A stretch of DNA of 64,000 nt, from assembly GCF_049675895.1 (NCBI RefSeq), contig NZ_CP183834.1, positions 2,480,001-2,544,000 of the forward strand. Reading direction: 5' to 3'. The position numbers and the translations under genes were made by a program. Source of the DNA: Ampullimonas aquatilis. Its GTDB lineage: Bacteria; Pseudomonadota; Gammaproteobacteria; Burkholderiales; Burkholderiaceae_D. Every line of letters begins with the position of its first letter. Positions within the stretch are counted from its first letter, which is position 1. Shown piece by piece: positions 54,129 through 62,471 of the stretch. Below the pieces are notes generated by a model. The model ran no database searches. It saw only the letters and a program-made list of their open reading frames with translations, and was not told where the DNA came from.

Positions 54129-54419
54129 CTATTCAATATGAGTAAGGTGATAAACCAGCGTTTTGCCGGTCTTGCGTTTTCTGGCAAGAAATCCCTGAAA
54201 AGTCGCTACTGTGCCAGGCACCAGTGCTGCGATACGATCAGTGATTTCACCGATGCCAACTGCTTCGATTTCCAATTCAATCTGGCGGGCAATGCCTGCC
54301 TCAACCTGACTGGAAACATGCTGCAATCGACACTCCAACACGGGTACCCCGGCCGGGGTAAAACGACGCTGACCTACTTCTGTCAGCGTGGCGACCAGTG
54401 TCAGATGATTACCGGACAA
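54129..54419 (-). CDS. priB: Primosomal replication protein PriB
   Basis: 96 residues from a TTG start (54419-54417), with GAGGTAAGG upstream. An OB-fold single-stranded-DNA-binding protein (LTLVATLTEVGQRRFTPAGVPVLECRL, read in short pieces: RRFTPAGVP is the family core). PriB helps PriA reload the replisome at stalled forks. The position between rpsF and rpsR is characteristic of beta/gammaproteobacteria. The rare TTG start may keep its level below that of the ribosomal neighbours. Confidence 0.92.
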   Translation of the reverse strand: MSGNHLTLVATLTEVGQRRFTPAGVPVLECRLQHVSSQVEAGIARQIELEIEAVGIGEITDRIAALVPGTVATFQGFLARKRKTGKTLVYHLTHIE

Positions 54420-54445
54420 CGCCTACCTTACCTCTCAATTAATTA

Positions 54446-54811
54446 TTAGGAAGCTGCAACTTCAGCGGTTGATTTCTTGGCTTCTTCGCGCTGAACTTCC
54501 TTCATCATTGGAGAAGGTGCAGTTTCTGCTTTTTTCATTCTGACAGTCAGATGACGCAAAACGGCATCATTGAACTTGAATGCGTGCTCCAGTTCGTCAA
54601 GTGTGGCCTGATCACACTCGATATTGAGGCAGATATAGTGAGCCTTGGCCAGTTTTTGAATCATGTAAGCCATTTGGCGACGACCCCAGTCTTCCATGCG
54701 GTGGATTGTACCGCCCTTGGAAGTAACCAGTGTCTTGTAACGCTCGACCATGGCTGGAACTTGCTCACTTTGGTCCGGATGGACGATAAAAACGATTTCA
54801 TAATGACGCAT
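54446..54811 (-). CDS. rpsF: 30S ribosomal protein S6
   Basis: 121 residues. Starts MRHYEIVFIVHPDQSEQV, then RMEDWGRRQMAYMI and a C-terminal Lys/Glu/Ala tail, as in other S6 proteins. First gene of the operon; AAGGAG lies seven bases upstream. In many bacteria the S6-S18 complex represses its own mRNA; I did not see the hairpin for that. Confidence 0.98.
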   Translation of the reverse strand: MRHYEIVFIVHPDQSEQVPAMVERYKTLVTSKGGTIHRMEDWGRRQMAYMIQKLAKAHYICLNIECDQATLDELEHAFKFNDAVLRHLTVRMKKAETAPSPMMKEVQREEAKKSTAEVAAS

Positions 54812-54935
54812 ATTGACTCCTTATGGGCTAGGTTAAGGCCACCCCAAGCGTCAGACTGGGTGTGGCAAGCAGACAGCCTGCTATTATAGCGCAAAAATCA
54901 GGCAGGTTTCAATTCTGCGCCATATTGACAATTGG

Positions 54936-56045
54936 TCAGGTGATTTTCGTGGCACTGACCCTGCGTGGTGCTTCCAGATACTCGCGGCTCTGCATCTCAA
55001 TAATGCGCGATACAGTACGATGAAACTCGTTGGAAAGAATACCCTCGGTATAGAGCTCATCAGGAACAACCTCGGCTGACATCAGCAATTTCACTTTATG
55101 ATCGTAAAACACGTCAATCAACCAGGTAAAACGTCGCGCCTCTGACTGCAGACGCGGCGGCATTTTGGGAATACCTGACAAGATGACCGTATGAAATTGA
55201 CTGGCAATTTCCAGATAATCATTTTGAGAGCGCGGTCCACCACACAATGTTGCAAAATCAAACCAGACCACCCCACCAGAACGTCGCAAGGCGTGGATTT
55301 CGCGCTGCTCAATACGCAAAACCGGCGACTCCTCCTGCCCCTCCACCAGTTCGTCAAAGGCCTGCTGTAACGCCTGTTCTGACGCCCCGCTCAACGGAGT
55401 GTGATAAGCCTGAACCTGTTCGAGCACACGCTTTCGATAATCGGTTCCAGAATCCACATTAATGACTTCCATTTGCTGTTCGATCAGCTCAATGGCAGGC
55501 AAGATTCGATCACGATGCAAGCCGTCGGGATAAAGCTTGGACGGTTCGTAATTGGAAGTCATGACAAAACACACGCCATTGGCAAGCAGCTGATCAAGCA
55601 AACGATACAGAATCATCGCATCAGCAATATCGCTGACATGAAACTCATCAAAACAGATCAAGCGATAACGCTTGGCAATTCTTAAGGCCAATTCATCCAG
55701 TGGGTCGGCGAGCCCTTTCAATTCATCCAATTCACGATGCACCTCCCTCATGAACTCATGAAAGTGCAATCGGGTCTTGCGAGTATATGGAATCACCGAA
55801 TAGAAGCTATCCATCAGAAAGCTCTTGCCTCTGCCTACGCCACCCCACATATAAATCCCCATCGGGACATCAGGCGAAATCCCAACCCGGACCTTGAGCC
55901 GGTTGAAAGTACCCGAGCGAGCTTCCTTGAAAGACATCAGCGCATCGTACAGCGTCTGTAAACGATCTACCGCATGACGCTGCGCTGCATCCGGTTTGAA
56001 GCCACGCTTAGATAGCGCATTATCATAAAAGGCACGAACACTCAT
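54936..56045 (-). CDS. zapE: Cell division protein ZapE (AFG1-like ATPase)
   Basis: 369 residues from the ATG at 56045 (AGGA upstream); the frame reaches a GTG at 56072. Walker A is GGVGRGKSFLMD and Walker B is LICFDEFHVSDI. LHFHEFMREVH and SNYEPSKLYPDGL are typical of the AFG1/ZapE family. ZapE binds FtsZ at constriction and helps under stress. It is the last gene behind the 2-oxoglutarate dehydrogenase genes, an order common in Burkholderiales. Confidence 0.94.
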   Translation of the reverse strand: MSVRAFYDNALSKRGFKPDAAQRHAVDRLQTLYDALMSFKEARSGTFNRLKVRVGISPDVPMGIYMWGGVGRGKSFLMDSFYSVIPYTRKTRLHFHEFMREVHRELDELKGLADPLDELALRIAKRYRLICFDEFHVSDIADAMILYRLLDQLLANGVCFVMTSNYEPSKLYPDGLHRDRILPAIELIEQQMEVINVDSGTDYRKRVLEQVQAYHTPLSGASEQALQQAFDELVEGQEESPVLRIEQREIHALRRSGGVVWFDFATLCGGPRSQNDYLEIASQFHTVILSGIPKMPPRLQSEARRFTWLIDVFYDHKVKLLMSAEVVPDELYTEGILSNEFHRTVSRIIEMQSREYLEAPRRVSATKIT

Positions 56046-56092
56046 GATTTCCTGACAATGGTTTAGCACCACCGATAACTAACTTTTAAACA

Positions 56093-56114
56093 AAACGGCG
56101 CTTACGCGCCGTTT
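56093..56114 (-). terminator. Hairpin between lpdA and zapE
   Basis: AAACGGCGC and GCGCCGTTT (stem nine bp, loop TTAC), followed on the minus strand by TTTGTTTAAAAG. A likely terminator or attenuator after lpdA. Confidence 0.65.
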
Positions 56115-56137
56115 CAAAATTCAGCAACCTGGCTGAA

Positions 56138-57568
56138 TTACATATTGAGCGCACGCTTATCTGCAGCCAATGCAGCTTCCTTGACCACCTCGGACAAACT
56201 CGGATGAGCATGACAGATACGGCCAATGTCTTCGCTGGAAGCTGAAAACTCCATCGCCATCACAGCTTCAGCAATCAGGTCAGAAGCATGCGTATTGACA
56301 ATATGCACACCTAATACACGATCCGTCTTTGCATCGGCCAAGACTTTAACAAAACCTTCGGCACCACCCTGCCCAAGAGCACGACCATTCGCAGCAAAAG
56401 GAAATTGACCTGCTTTATAAGCCACACCTTCAGTCTTGAGCTGTTGCTCAGTCTTGCCAACCCATGCAACCTCAGGGCTGGTATAGATGACATAAGGAAT
56501 GGTGTCGTAGTTGGTATGACCGGCTTGGCCAGCAATGATCTCGGCAACCATCACGCCCTCTTCTTCACCCTTATGAGCCAACATCGGACCACGCACGACG
56601 TCACCGATGGCAAACAAGCCTGGCAATGATGTTTTGCAATGACCATCGACCTCAACGAAACCGCGCTCATTGGTTGCAATGCCAATGCTGTCCAAACCAA
56701 GATTATCGGTATTAGGAACGCGACCAATCGAAACGATCAACTTATCTGCGTCGAGTACTTGTTCTGCACCATCTTTATCGGTGTAGGTAATCTTGACGCC
56801 TTTTTTATCCTGTTTGATCGAACCAATCTTGACGCCTAAACTAAATTTCAAACCTTGAGCCATCAAGGATTTCAACATTTCCTTAGAGACTGACTCATCG
56901 CAAGCTGCCAAGAAAGTTGGCAACATTTCGAGTACTGTCACTTCAGCACCAAGCCTGCGCCATACTGAACCAAGTTCCAGACCGATCACACCAGCCCCAA
57001 TGACGGCGAGCTTTTTAGGAATCTCAGAAAAATTGAGTGCGCCTTCGTTATCGCAAACAGTCACATTATCAACAGGTACATCCGGCAAATGACGTGCTTT
57101 TGAGCCTGTAGCAATAATGACATTTTTGGCAGTCACTGTTTCGGAGCCAGCATCACCAATGACTTCAAGTTGATAACCAGCCTCTGTCTTACCAGTAAAC
57201 TTGCCATGGCCTTTTAACCAGGTGATTTTGTTTTTACGAAATAAAAACTCAATTCCTTTGGTCATTTTGGTCACAATGCCATCTTTACGTGCCAGCATCT
57301 TGCTGACATCCATTTTTGCACCAGTTACCGAAATACCATGATCACTCAAGCTATGCGAAATCTTTTCGTATTCTTCAGAACTTGCCAGCAAGGCTTTGGA
57401 GGGAATACAACCTACATTTAAGCAAGTACCACCCAAAGCCAACTCCCCTTTGGGATTTTTCCATTTTTCAATACAGGCCACCGACAAACCCAGCTGGGCA
57501 GCGCGAATCGCACCAATATATCCGCCAGGACCAGCACCAATTACTATGACATCAAAACTTTTAGACAT
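56138..57568 (-). CDS. lpdA: Dihydrolipoyl dehydrogenase (E3)
   Basis: 476 residues. FAD site VIVIGAGPGGYIGAIRAAQ (from residue 8), the redox disulfide Cys49/Cys54 in GGTCLNVGC, NAD site GAGVIGLELG and the C-terminal HAHPSLSEV with the catalytic His of the interface. It reoxidises the lipoyl group of OdhB, passing electrons to NAD+. It follows odhB by 51 bases, where GTCTGCC/GGCAGAC makes a small hairpin. Confidence 0.97.
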   Translation of the reverse strand: MSKSFDVIVIGAGPGGYIGAIRAAQLGLSVACIEKWKNPKGELALGGTCLNVGCIPSKALLASSEEYEKISHSLSDHGISVTGAKMDVSKMLARKDGIVTKMTKGIEFLFRKNKITWLKGHGKFTGKTEAGYQLEVIGDAGSETVTAKNVIIATGSKARHLPDVPVDNVTVCDNEGALNFSEIPKKLAVIGAGVIGLELGSVWRRLGAEVTVLEMLPTFLAACDESVSKEMLKSLMAQGLKFSLGVKIGSIKQDKKGVKITYTDKDGAEQVLDADKLIVSIGRVPNTDNLGLDSIGIATNERGFVEVDGHCKTSLPGLFAIGDVVRGPMLAHKGEEEGVMVAEIIAGQAGHTNYDTIPYVIYTSPEVAWVGKTEQQLKTEGVAYKAGQFPFAANGRALGQGGAEGFVKVLADAKTDRVLGVHIVNTHASDLIAEAVMAMEFSASSEDIGRICHAHPSLSEVVKEAALAADKRALNM

Positions 57569-57619
57569 TTACGTATCCTCTCATTGGAGTCTGCCAGCAA
57601 CCGGCAGACTCGCAGCACA

Positions 57620-58876
57620 TTACAGATCCAACAACAGACGGGAAGGATCTTCCAGCGCTTCTTTCATGGCAACCAAACCCATCACCGCTTCACGACCATC
57701 AATGATTCGGTGGTCATAACTCATGGCGAGATAGTTGATAGGACGAATCACGATCTGACCATCTTCAACGACAGGACGATCTTTAGTAGCATGAACACCC
57801 AGGATAGCGGACTGTGGTGGATTGATGATTGGCGTGGACAACATGGAACCAAAAGTACCACCGTTGGAGATAGAGAATGTGCCACCTGACAGTTCTTCAA
57901 TGGTCAGCTTGCCTTCCTTGGCTTTAACAGCAAATTCGGCAATCTTTTTCTCGATATCGGCCAGACTCATCTGATCGCAGTTACGCAGAATCGGTACTAC
58001 CAGACCACGTGGTGAACTGACAGCAATACCGATATCAAAATAACCGTGATAAATAACATCGGTACCATCAACAGAGGCATTGAGAACTGGATATTTTTTC
58101 AAAGCATGCACAGCAGCCTTAACAAAAAAGCTCATGAAACCCAATTTGACACCATGCTCTTTTTCGAAACGATCTTTGTATTTGTTACGCAAATCCATGA
58201 CCGGCTTCATGTTGACTTCATTGAAGGTCGTCAAAATTGCATTGGTGGACTGTGACTGCAGTAAACGCTCAGCAATCCGCGCACGCAAACGGCTCATTGG
58301 TACACGCTCTTCGGGACGACCTGACAAACTGGCCAGATTGACATTGGCGTTAACCACCGGCAATGCCGGTTTGGCAGCAGCTGGCGCGGCAACCGGTGCG
58401 GGCGCAGCCTTAGGTGTTGCAGCTGCGGCTTGAACGTCTTCCTTCAATATGCGGCCATCTTTACCCGTGCCACTTACCTGAGCCGCAGAAAGATTACTTT
58501 CTGCCATCAACTTGGCTGCTGCAGGCATTGCCACACCTGCTGCGCTAGTCGATGCAGCGACGGGTGTGGCAGCTGGTGCTGCCGCTTTTGGTGCTTCGAC
58601 TGGCTTAACTTGTAATGGACTGACTTGAGCCTGACCTTCCGTGTCAATCTTGGCAATGATTTCATCAGCAGCAACAGTATCACCATCATTTTTAATGACT
58701 TGTGCCAATACGCCGGAAGCAGGTGCGGGCACTTCAAGAACGACTTTATCTGTTTCAATTTCAATCAGAATTTCGTCAGCCTTGATCACATCACCAGGCT
58801 TCTTTTTCCATTCAATCAGGGTCGCTTCGGCAACGGACTCAGAGAGCTGAGGAACTTTTACATCAACAATAGACAT
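57620..58876 (-). CDS. odhB: 2-oxoglutarate dehydrogenase E2 component (dihydrolipoyl succinyltransferase)
   Basis: 418 residues. One lipoyl domain with the modified Lys44 in EIETDKVVLEV, an Ala/Pro-rich linker (about 80-115), an E3-binding domain, a second Ala/Pro linker, and the catalytic domain ending with SYDHRIIDGREAV (His and Asp of the active site). It forms the core of the TCA-cycle complex and transfers succinyl to CoA. Also known as sucB. Confidence 0.97.
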   Translation of the reverse strand: MSIVDVKVPQLSESVAEATLIEWKKKPGDVIKADEILIEIETDKVVLEVPAPASGVLAQVIKNDGDTVAADEIIAKIDTEGQAQVSPLQVKPVEAPKAAAPAATPVAASTSAAGVAMPAAAKLMAESNLSAAQVSGTGKDGRILKEDVQAAAATPKAAPAPVAAPAAAKPALPVVNANVNLASLSGRPEERVPMSRLRARIAERLLQSQSTNAILTTFNEVNMKPVMDLRNKYKDRFEKEHGVKLGFMSFFVKAAVHALKKYPVLNASVDGTDVIYHGYFDIGIAVSSPRGLVVPILRNCDQMSLADIEKKIAEFAVKAKEGKLTIEELSGGTFSISNGGTFGSMLSTPIINPPQSAILGVHATKDRPVVEDGQIVIRPINYLAMSYDHRIIDGREAVMGLVAMKEALEDPSRLLLDL

Positions 58877-58931
58877 TTTTTAACCTTTATTTGTTTACAG
58901 AACGCCTCGTCAACGAGGCAAATCCACGATG

Positions 58932-61787
58932 TTATTTGTTTAAGACCAAACCTTTGATTTTGGCAAACGCGGTATCAATCAACGCTTTTTGCTGTTCATT
59001 GTGTTTGGCGTAATAACCAACCGCAGGTGATGCTGATGCAGGACGTCCCGCATAGGCCAGTCGTTGACCTTCTCCCATGTTCTCCAGAATCTGATGCTGA
59101 ATCTGGAACCATGCTCCCTGATTCTGTGGCTCATCCTGTACCCACACAATTTCTACTGCACCAGGATACTTTTTGAATTCAGTTGCCAATGCCTTATGCG
59201 GGAATGGATACAACTGCTCCAGGCGCAAAATGGCAACATCATCGACCTTGCGTTCACGACGTGCGTTGGCCAGATCGTAATAAACCTTGCCAGTACAGAT
59301 TTGTATACGCTTGACCTTCTTGGCATCAATGGCAGTATCAACTTCACCAATCACTGTCTGGAATGAGCCTTTGGCAAACTCTGACAATGGCGATGTCGCA
59401 TCCTTATTACGCAACAAGGATTTTGGTGTCATGATGACCATCGGTTTTCTAAACAAGCGGATCATCTGACGACGCAGCAAGTGGAAAATCTGGGATGCGG
59501 TTGTCGGCTGGCAAACCTGAATATTATTGTCTGCACAAAGCTGTAAAAAACGCTCAATCCGTGCCGAACTATGCTCTGGTCCCTGACCTTCATAGCCATG
59601 TGGCAACATCATCGTCAGACCTGATGCACGTCCCCATTTCACTTCACCTGAAGTAATGAATTGGTCAATCACTACTTGGGCACCATTCACGAAGTCGCCA
59701 AACTGAGCTTCCCAAATAACCATGGTGTTGGGTTCAGCTGTTGAATAACCATATTCAAAACCCAGCACAGCTTCTTCAGACAATACTGAATCAATCACTG
59801 TAAATGGTGCCTGACCTTCAGATACATGTTGCAGAGGAATATAACTACCGGCATCCCATTTTTCACGATTCTGATCGTGCAGTACTGCGTGGCGATGGGT
59901 AAACGTACCGCGACCTGAATCCTGACCGGTCATACGAATTGCATAGCCGCTGGAAAGCAAAGTTGCAAAGGCAAGATGTTCACCCATCCCCCAATCCAAA
60001 GGAATCTCACCTTTGGCCATGGCACGGCGATCATTCACCACCTTTTCTACCAGACTGTGCATCTTGAAGCTTTCGGGAATCGTGGTAAGTTTTTCACCGA
60101 TTCGTTTCAATTCAGTCAATGGTACAGATGTATCTGCTGCATCAGTCCATTTACGATTCAGGAATGGCATCCAATCAACTGCAAACTTGCTTTTGAAGTT
60201 TGACAGCACAGGGTCAACCGTATGCCGTCCGGCATCCATCGCAGCACGAAAATCTTTCACCATTTGCTCTGGTGTGTCCGCGATCATACTGCCCTGGGCT
60301 ACCAATTTATCTGCATACAGCTTACGTGTACCTGGATGCTGACCAATTTTCTTGTACATGAGCGGTTGAGTCATGGCCGGTGTATCTTGCTCGTTATGGC
60401 CCAATTTGCGGAAGCAGATGATGTCGACAACGACATCCTTGTGAAACTCTTTACGGAAATCAACCGCAATCTGCGTTGCCAGTACGACAGCCTCTGGATC
60501 ATCACCATTAACATGCAATACAGGTGCTTCAATCATCTTCACGACATCAGAGCAATACAAAGTTGAACGGGAGTCGCGTGGATCTGAAGTTGTAAAACCA
60601 ATCTGGTTATTGATGACAATGTGGATTGTGCCGCCAGTACCATAACCGCGAGTTTGTGCCAGATTCAGTGTCTCCATCACCACACCCTGACCGGCAAACG
60701 CGGCATCACCATGAACCAGAATGGGCAATACAAACTCACCACCTTTGTCACCACGACGTTCCTGACGAGCTTTGACCGAGCCCTCAACCACTGGATTAAC
60801 AATTTCCAGATGGGAAGGATTAAATGCCAAACTCAAGTGAACCGGACCGCCTGGGGTGGAAATATCACTGGAAAAACCTTTGTGATATTTCACGTCACCA
60901 GCTGGCAGATCGTCATTTTGTTGGCCTTCAAATTCGGCAAACAGATCTTTTGGCATTTTGCCCAAGGTATTCACCAGTACATTCAGACGACCACGGTGTG
61001 CCATACCGATCACCATTTCCTGGACACCATGTTCACCGGCGCGCTGAATCACTTCATCAATCGCCGCGATAAAGCTTTCACCACCTTCCAGTGAAAAACG
61101 CTTCTGTCCAACATATTTGGTTGCCAGATATTTTTCAAGACCTTCGGAAGCAGTCAGACGATCCAGAATATGTTTTTTCTTTTCAGCCGTGAAACTCGGT
61201 GTGGAGCGACAGGATTCAAGACGTTGTTGCATCCAGCGCTTTTGAGCTGGATCACTGATATATTGAAACTCTGCGCCGATTGAACCGCAATAAGTGGTAC
61301 GCAAATTTTTGATCAAATCGCGCAGTGTAGAAGTTTCCATGCCAAAGAAGGTATTGGATACGTTGAACACGATATCCATATCGGCTTCGGAAAAACCGTA
61401 AAAACTGGGTTCCAGCTCGGGAACAGAAGGACGCTCCGTTCTTTTCAAAGGATCCAGATCAGCCCAGCGAGCGCCAAGAAAGCGATAGGCAGCTGTCAGC
61501 TGAGTTGCGGCAACGCGTTTACGTCCCATTTCAGAATCTGCCGAAGCAACGATCGTGACGATGGGGCCTTGCTTGGCGCGCTGTGCAAATGATTCGATAA
61601 TTGGTGCATGTGCAACATCACGAGCGGTAGAACCATCGACAGCCGGTACATTTTGCATTGAATCGAAATACGCACGCCAGTTATCGGAAACCGAACCTGG
61701 GTTATTGAGATACGCTTCGTAGAGTTCTTCTACGTAAGGGGCGTTGCCGCCAAAAAGGTAGGAATTACCTTGATACTGTTTCATCAT
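58932..61787 (-). CDS. odhA: 2-oxoglutarate dehydrogenase E1 component
   Basis: 951 residues from the ATG at 61787 (AAGGTGA upstream); a GTG at 61796 is possible. It starts with the E2-binding segment (NSYLFGGNAPYVEELYEAYL) and has the family marks EGLEKYLATKYVGQKRFSLEGGES in pieces, GMAHRGRLNVLVN, and the thiamine diphosphate site GDAAFAGQG with its downstream NNQIGFTT. It decarboxylates 2-oxoglutarate. First gene of odhA-odhB-lpdA-zapE. A small GCCTCGT/ACGAGGC hairpin follows it. Confidence 0.97.
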   Translation of the reverse strand: MMKQYQGNSYLFGGNAPYVEELYEAYLNNPGSVSDNWRAYFDSMQNVPAVDGSTARDVAHAPIIESFAQRAKQGPIVTIVASADSEMGRKRVAATQLTAAYRFLGARWADLDPLKRTERPSVPELEPSFYGFSEADMDIVFNVSNTFFGMETSTLRDLIKNLRTTYCGSIGAEFQYISDPAQKRWMQQRLESCRSTPSFTAEKKKHILDRLTASEGLEKYLATKYVGQKRFSLEGGESFIAAIDEVIQRAGEHGVQEMVIGMAHRGRLNVLVNTLGKMPKDLFAEFEGQQNDDLPAGDVKYHKGFSSDISTPGGPVHLSLAFNPSHLEIVNPVVEGSVKARQERRGDKGGEFVLPILVHGDAAFAGQGVVMETLNLAQTRGYGTGGTIHIVINNQIGFTTSDPRDSRSTLYCSDVVKMIEAPVLHVNGDDPEAVVLATQIAVDFRKEFHKDVVVDIICFRKLGHNEQDTPAMTQPLMYKKIGQHPGTRKLYADKLVAQGSMIADTPEQMVKDFRAAMDAGRHTVDPVLSNFKSKFAVDWMPFLNRKWTDAADTSVPLTELKRIGEKLTTIPESFKMHSLVEKVVNDRRAMAKGEIPLDWGMGEHLAFATLLSSGYAIRMTGQDSGRGTFTHRHAVLHDQNREKWDAGSYIPLQHVSEGQAPFTVIDSVLSEEAVLGFEYGYSTAEPNTMVIWEAQFGDFVNGAQVVIDQFITSGEVKWGRASGLTMMLPHGYEGQGPEHSSARIERFLQLCADNNIQVCQPTTASQIFHLLRRQMIRLFRKPMVIMTPKSLLRNKDATSPLSEFAKGSFQTVIGEVDTAIDAKKVKRIQICTGKVYYDLANARRERKVDDVAILRLEQLYPFPHKALATEFKKYPGAVEIVWVQDEPQNQGAWFQIQHQILENMGEGQRLAYAGRPASASPAVGYYAKHNEQQKALIDTAFAKIKGLVLNK

Positions 61788-62182
61788 AACGCTCACCTTT
61801 GCTCCGAGCTTCTCGGAATGAGTGGGTTAGTCTCTCGACCAAAACCTTCCGCGACACGGCCTGACCGGATAGCGGATTGCGAACCAAATTGTGCAGAAGG
61901 ACCTGAAATTACCGTGTATTAACCAAGATCAATACCTTCATTTTCAATCGGTATTAATTTCCGATTGTTAAAGAGTCAGTAATTGTTACTCTATAAGCAC
62001 AAGTTGTAAATAACTTCCATGTTCTTTTTTCGCAAAAACTGCTTAAAAAAAGTGCTGCAAAAAAAGTTATGACAATGCCAAGCAGGAATTTCTATTTTTT
62101 GAGATAATCGAATGCGCTGCAGCAATAGAATTGCATTTATTTGTCATATATAATAACTACTTCACATTTCTACAAAAAAGCC
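61788..62182. promoter_or_regulatory. Divergent regulatory region of odhA and the zinc-ribbon gene
   Basis: About 395 bases without a gene, A+T-rich towards the right. It contains AATACC and GGTATT as an inverted pair near 61930-61955 and must hold the odhA promoter. I could not pick out a confident -35/-10 pair. Confidence 0.4.
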
Positions 62183-62404
62183 ATGTCTCAGTCTGATCAA
62201 GCTATGGATGAAGCAACCGTCAAGCTCAAGCAGTTTTGCAGTTATTGTCAGAAATACCGTGATGGCATCTTTCACTTAGGTGGCAACCACGGCACCACTA
62301 AAATCTGCGATGCTTGTTTCAAACTCAGAAAAGAACGAATCAAAGCGATTCGTCAACGCGACAAAGGCGGCAAAAAAGCCCCAGACGCTTCTACTTCTGT
62401 CTAA
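62183..62404 (+). CDS. Small zinc-ribbon protein
   Basis: 73 residues from the ATG at 62183; upstream in-frame starts at 62141 would add 14 residues of unlikely sequence. Two CxxC pairs, Cys19/Cys22 (FCSYCQKY) and Cys42/Cys45 (KICDACFK), should bind one zinc ion. A basic helix follows (LRKERIKAIRQRDKGGKK), as in small nucleic-acid-binding proteins. Function unknown. Divergent from odhA and convergent with clpB. Confidence 0.7.
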   Translation: MSQSDQAMDEATVKLKQFCSYCQKYRDGIFHLGGNHGTTKICDACFKLRKERIKAIRQRDKGGKKAPDASTSV

Positions 62405-62412
62405 CCCTTAAC

Positions 62413-62446
62413 AAAAAAGCCATGAATATTAATTCATGGCTTTTTT
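62413..62446. terminator. Bidirectional terminator between the zinc-ribbon gene and clpB
   Basis: AAAAAAGCCATGAAT and ATTCATGGCTTTTTT form a long perfect palindrome flanked by A- and T-runs, serving both converging genes. Confidence 0.92.
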
Positions 62447-62471
62447 GTTCTACTTATTGCCTACACTTAGC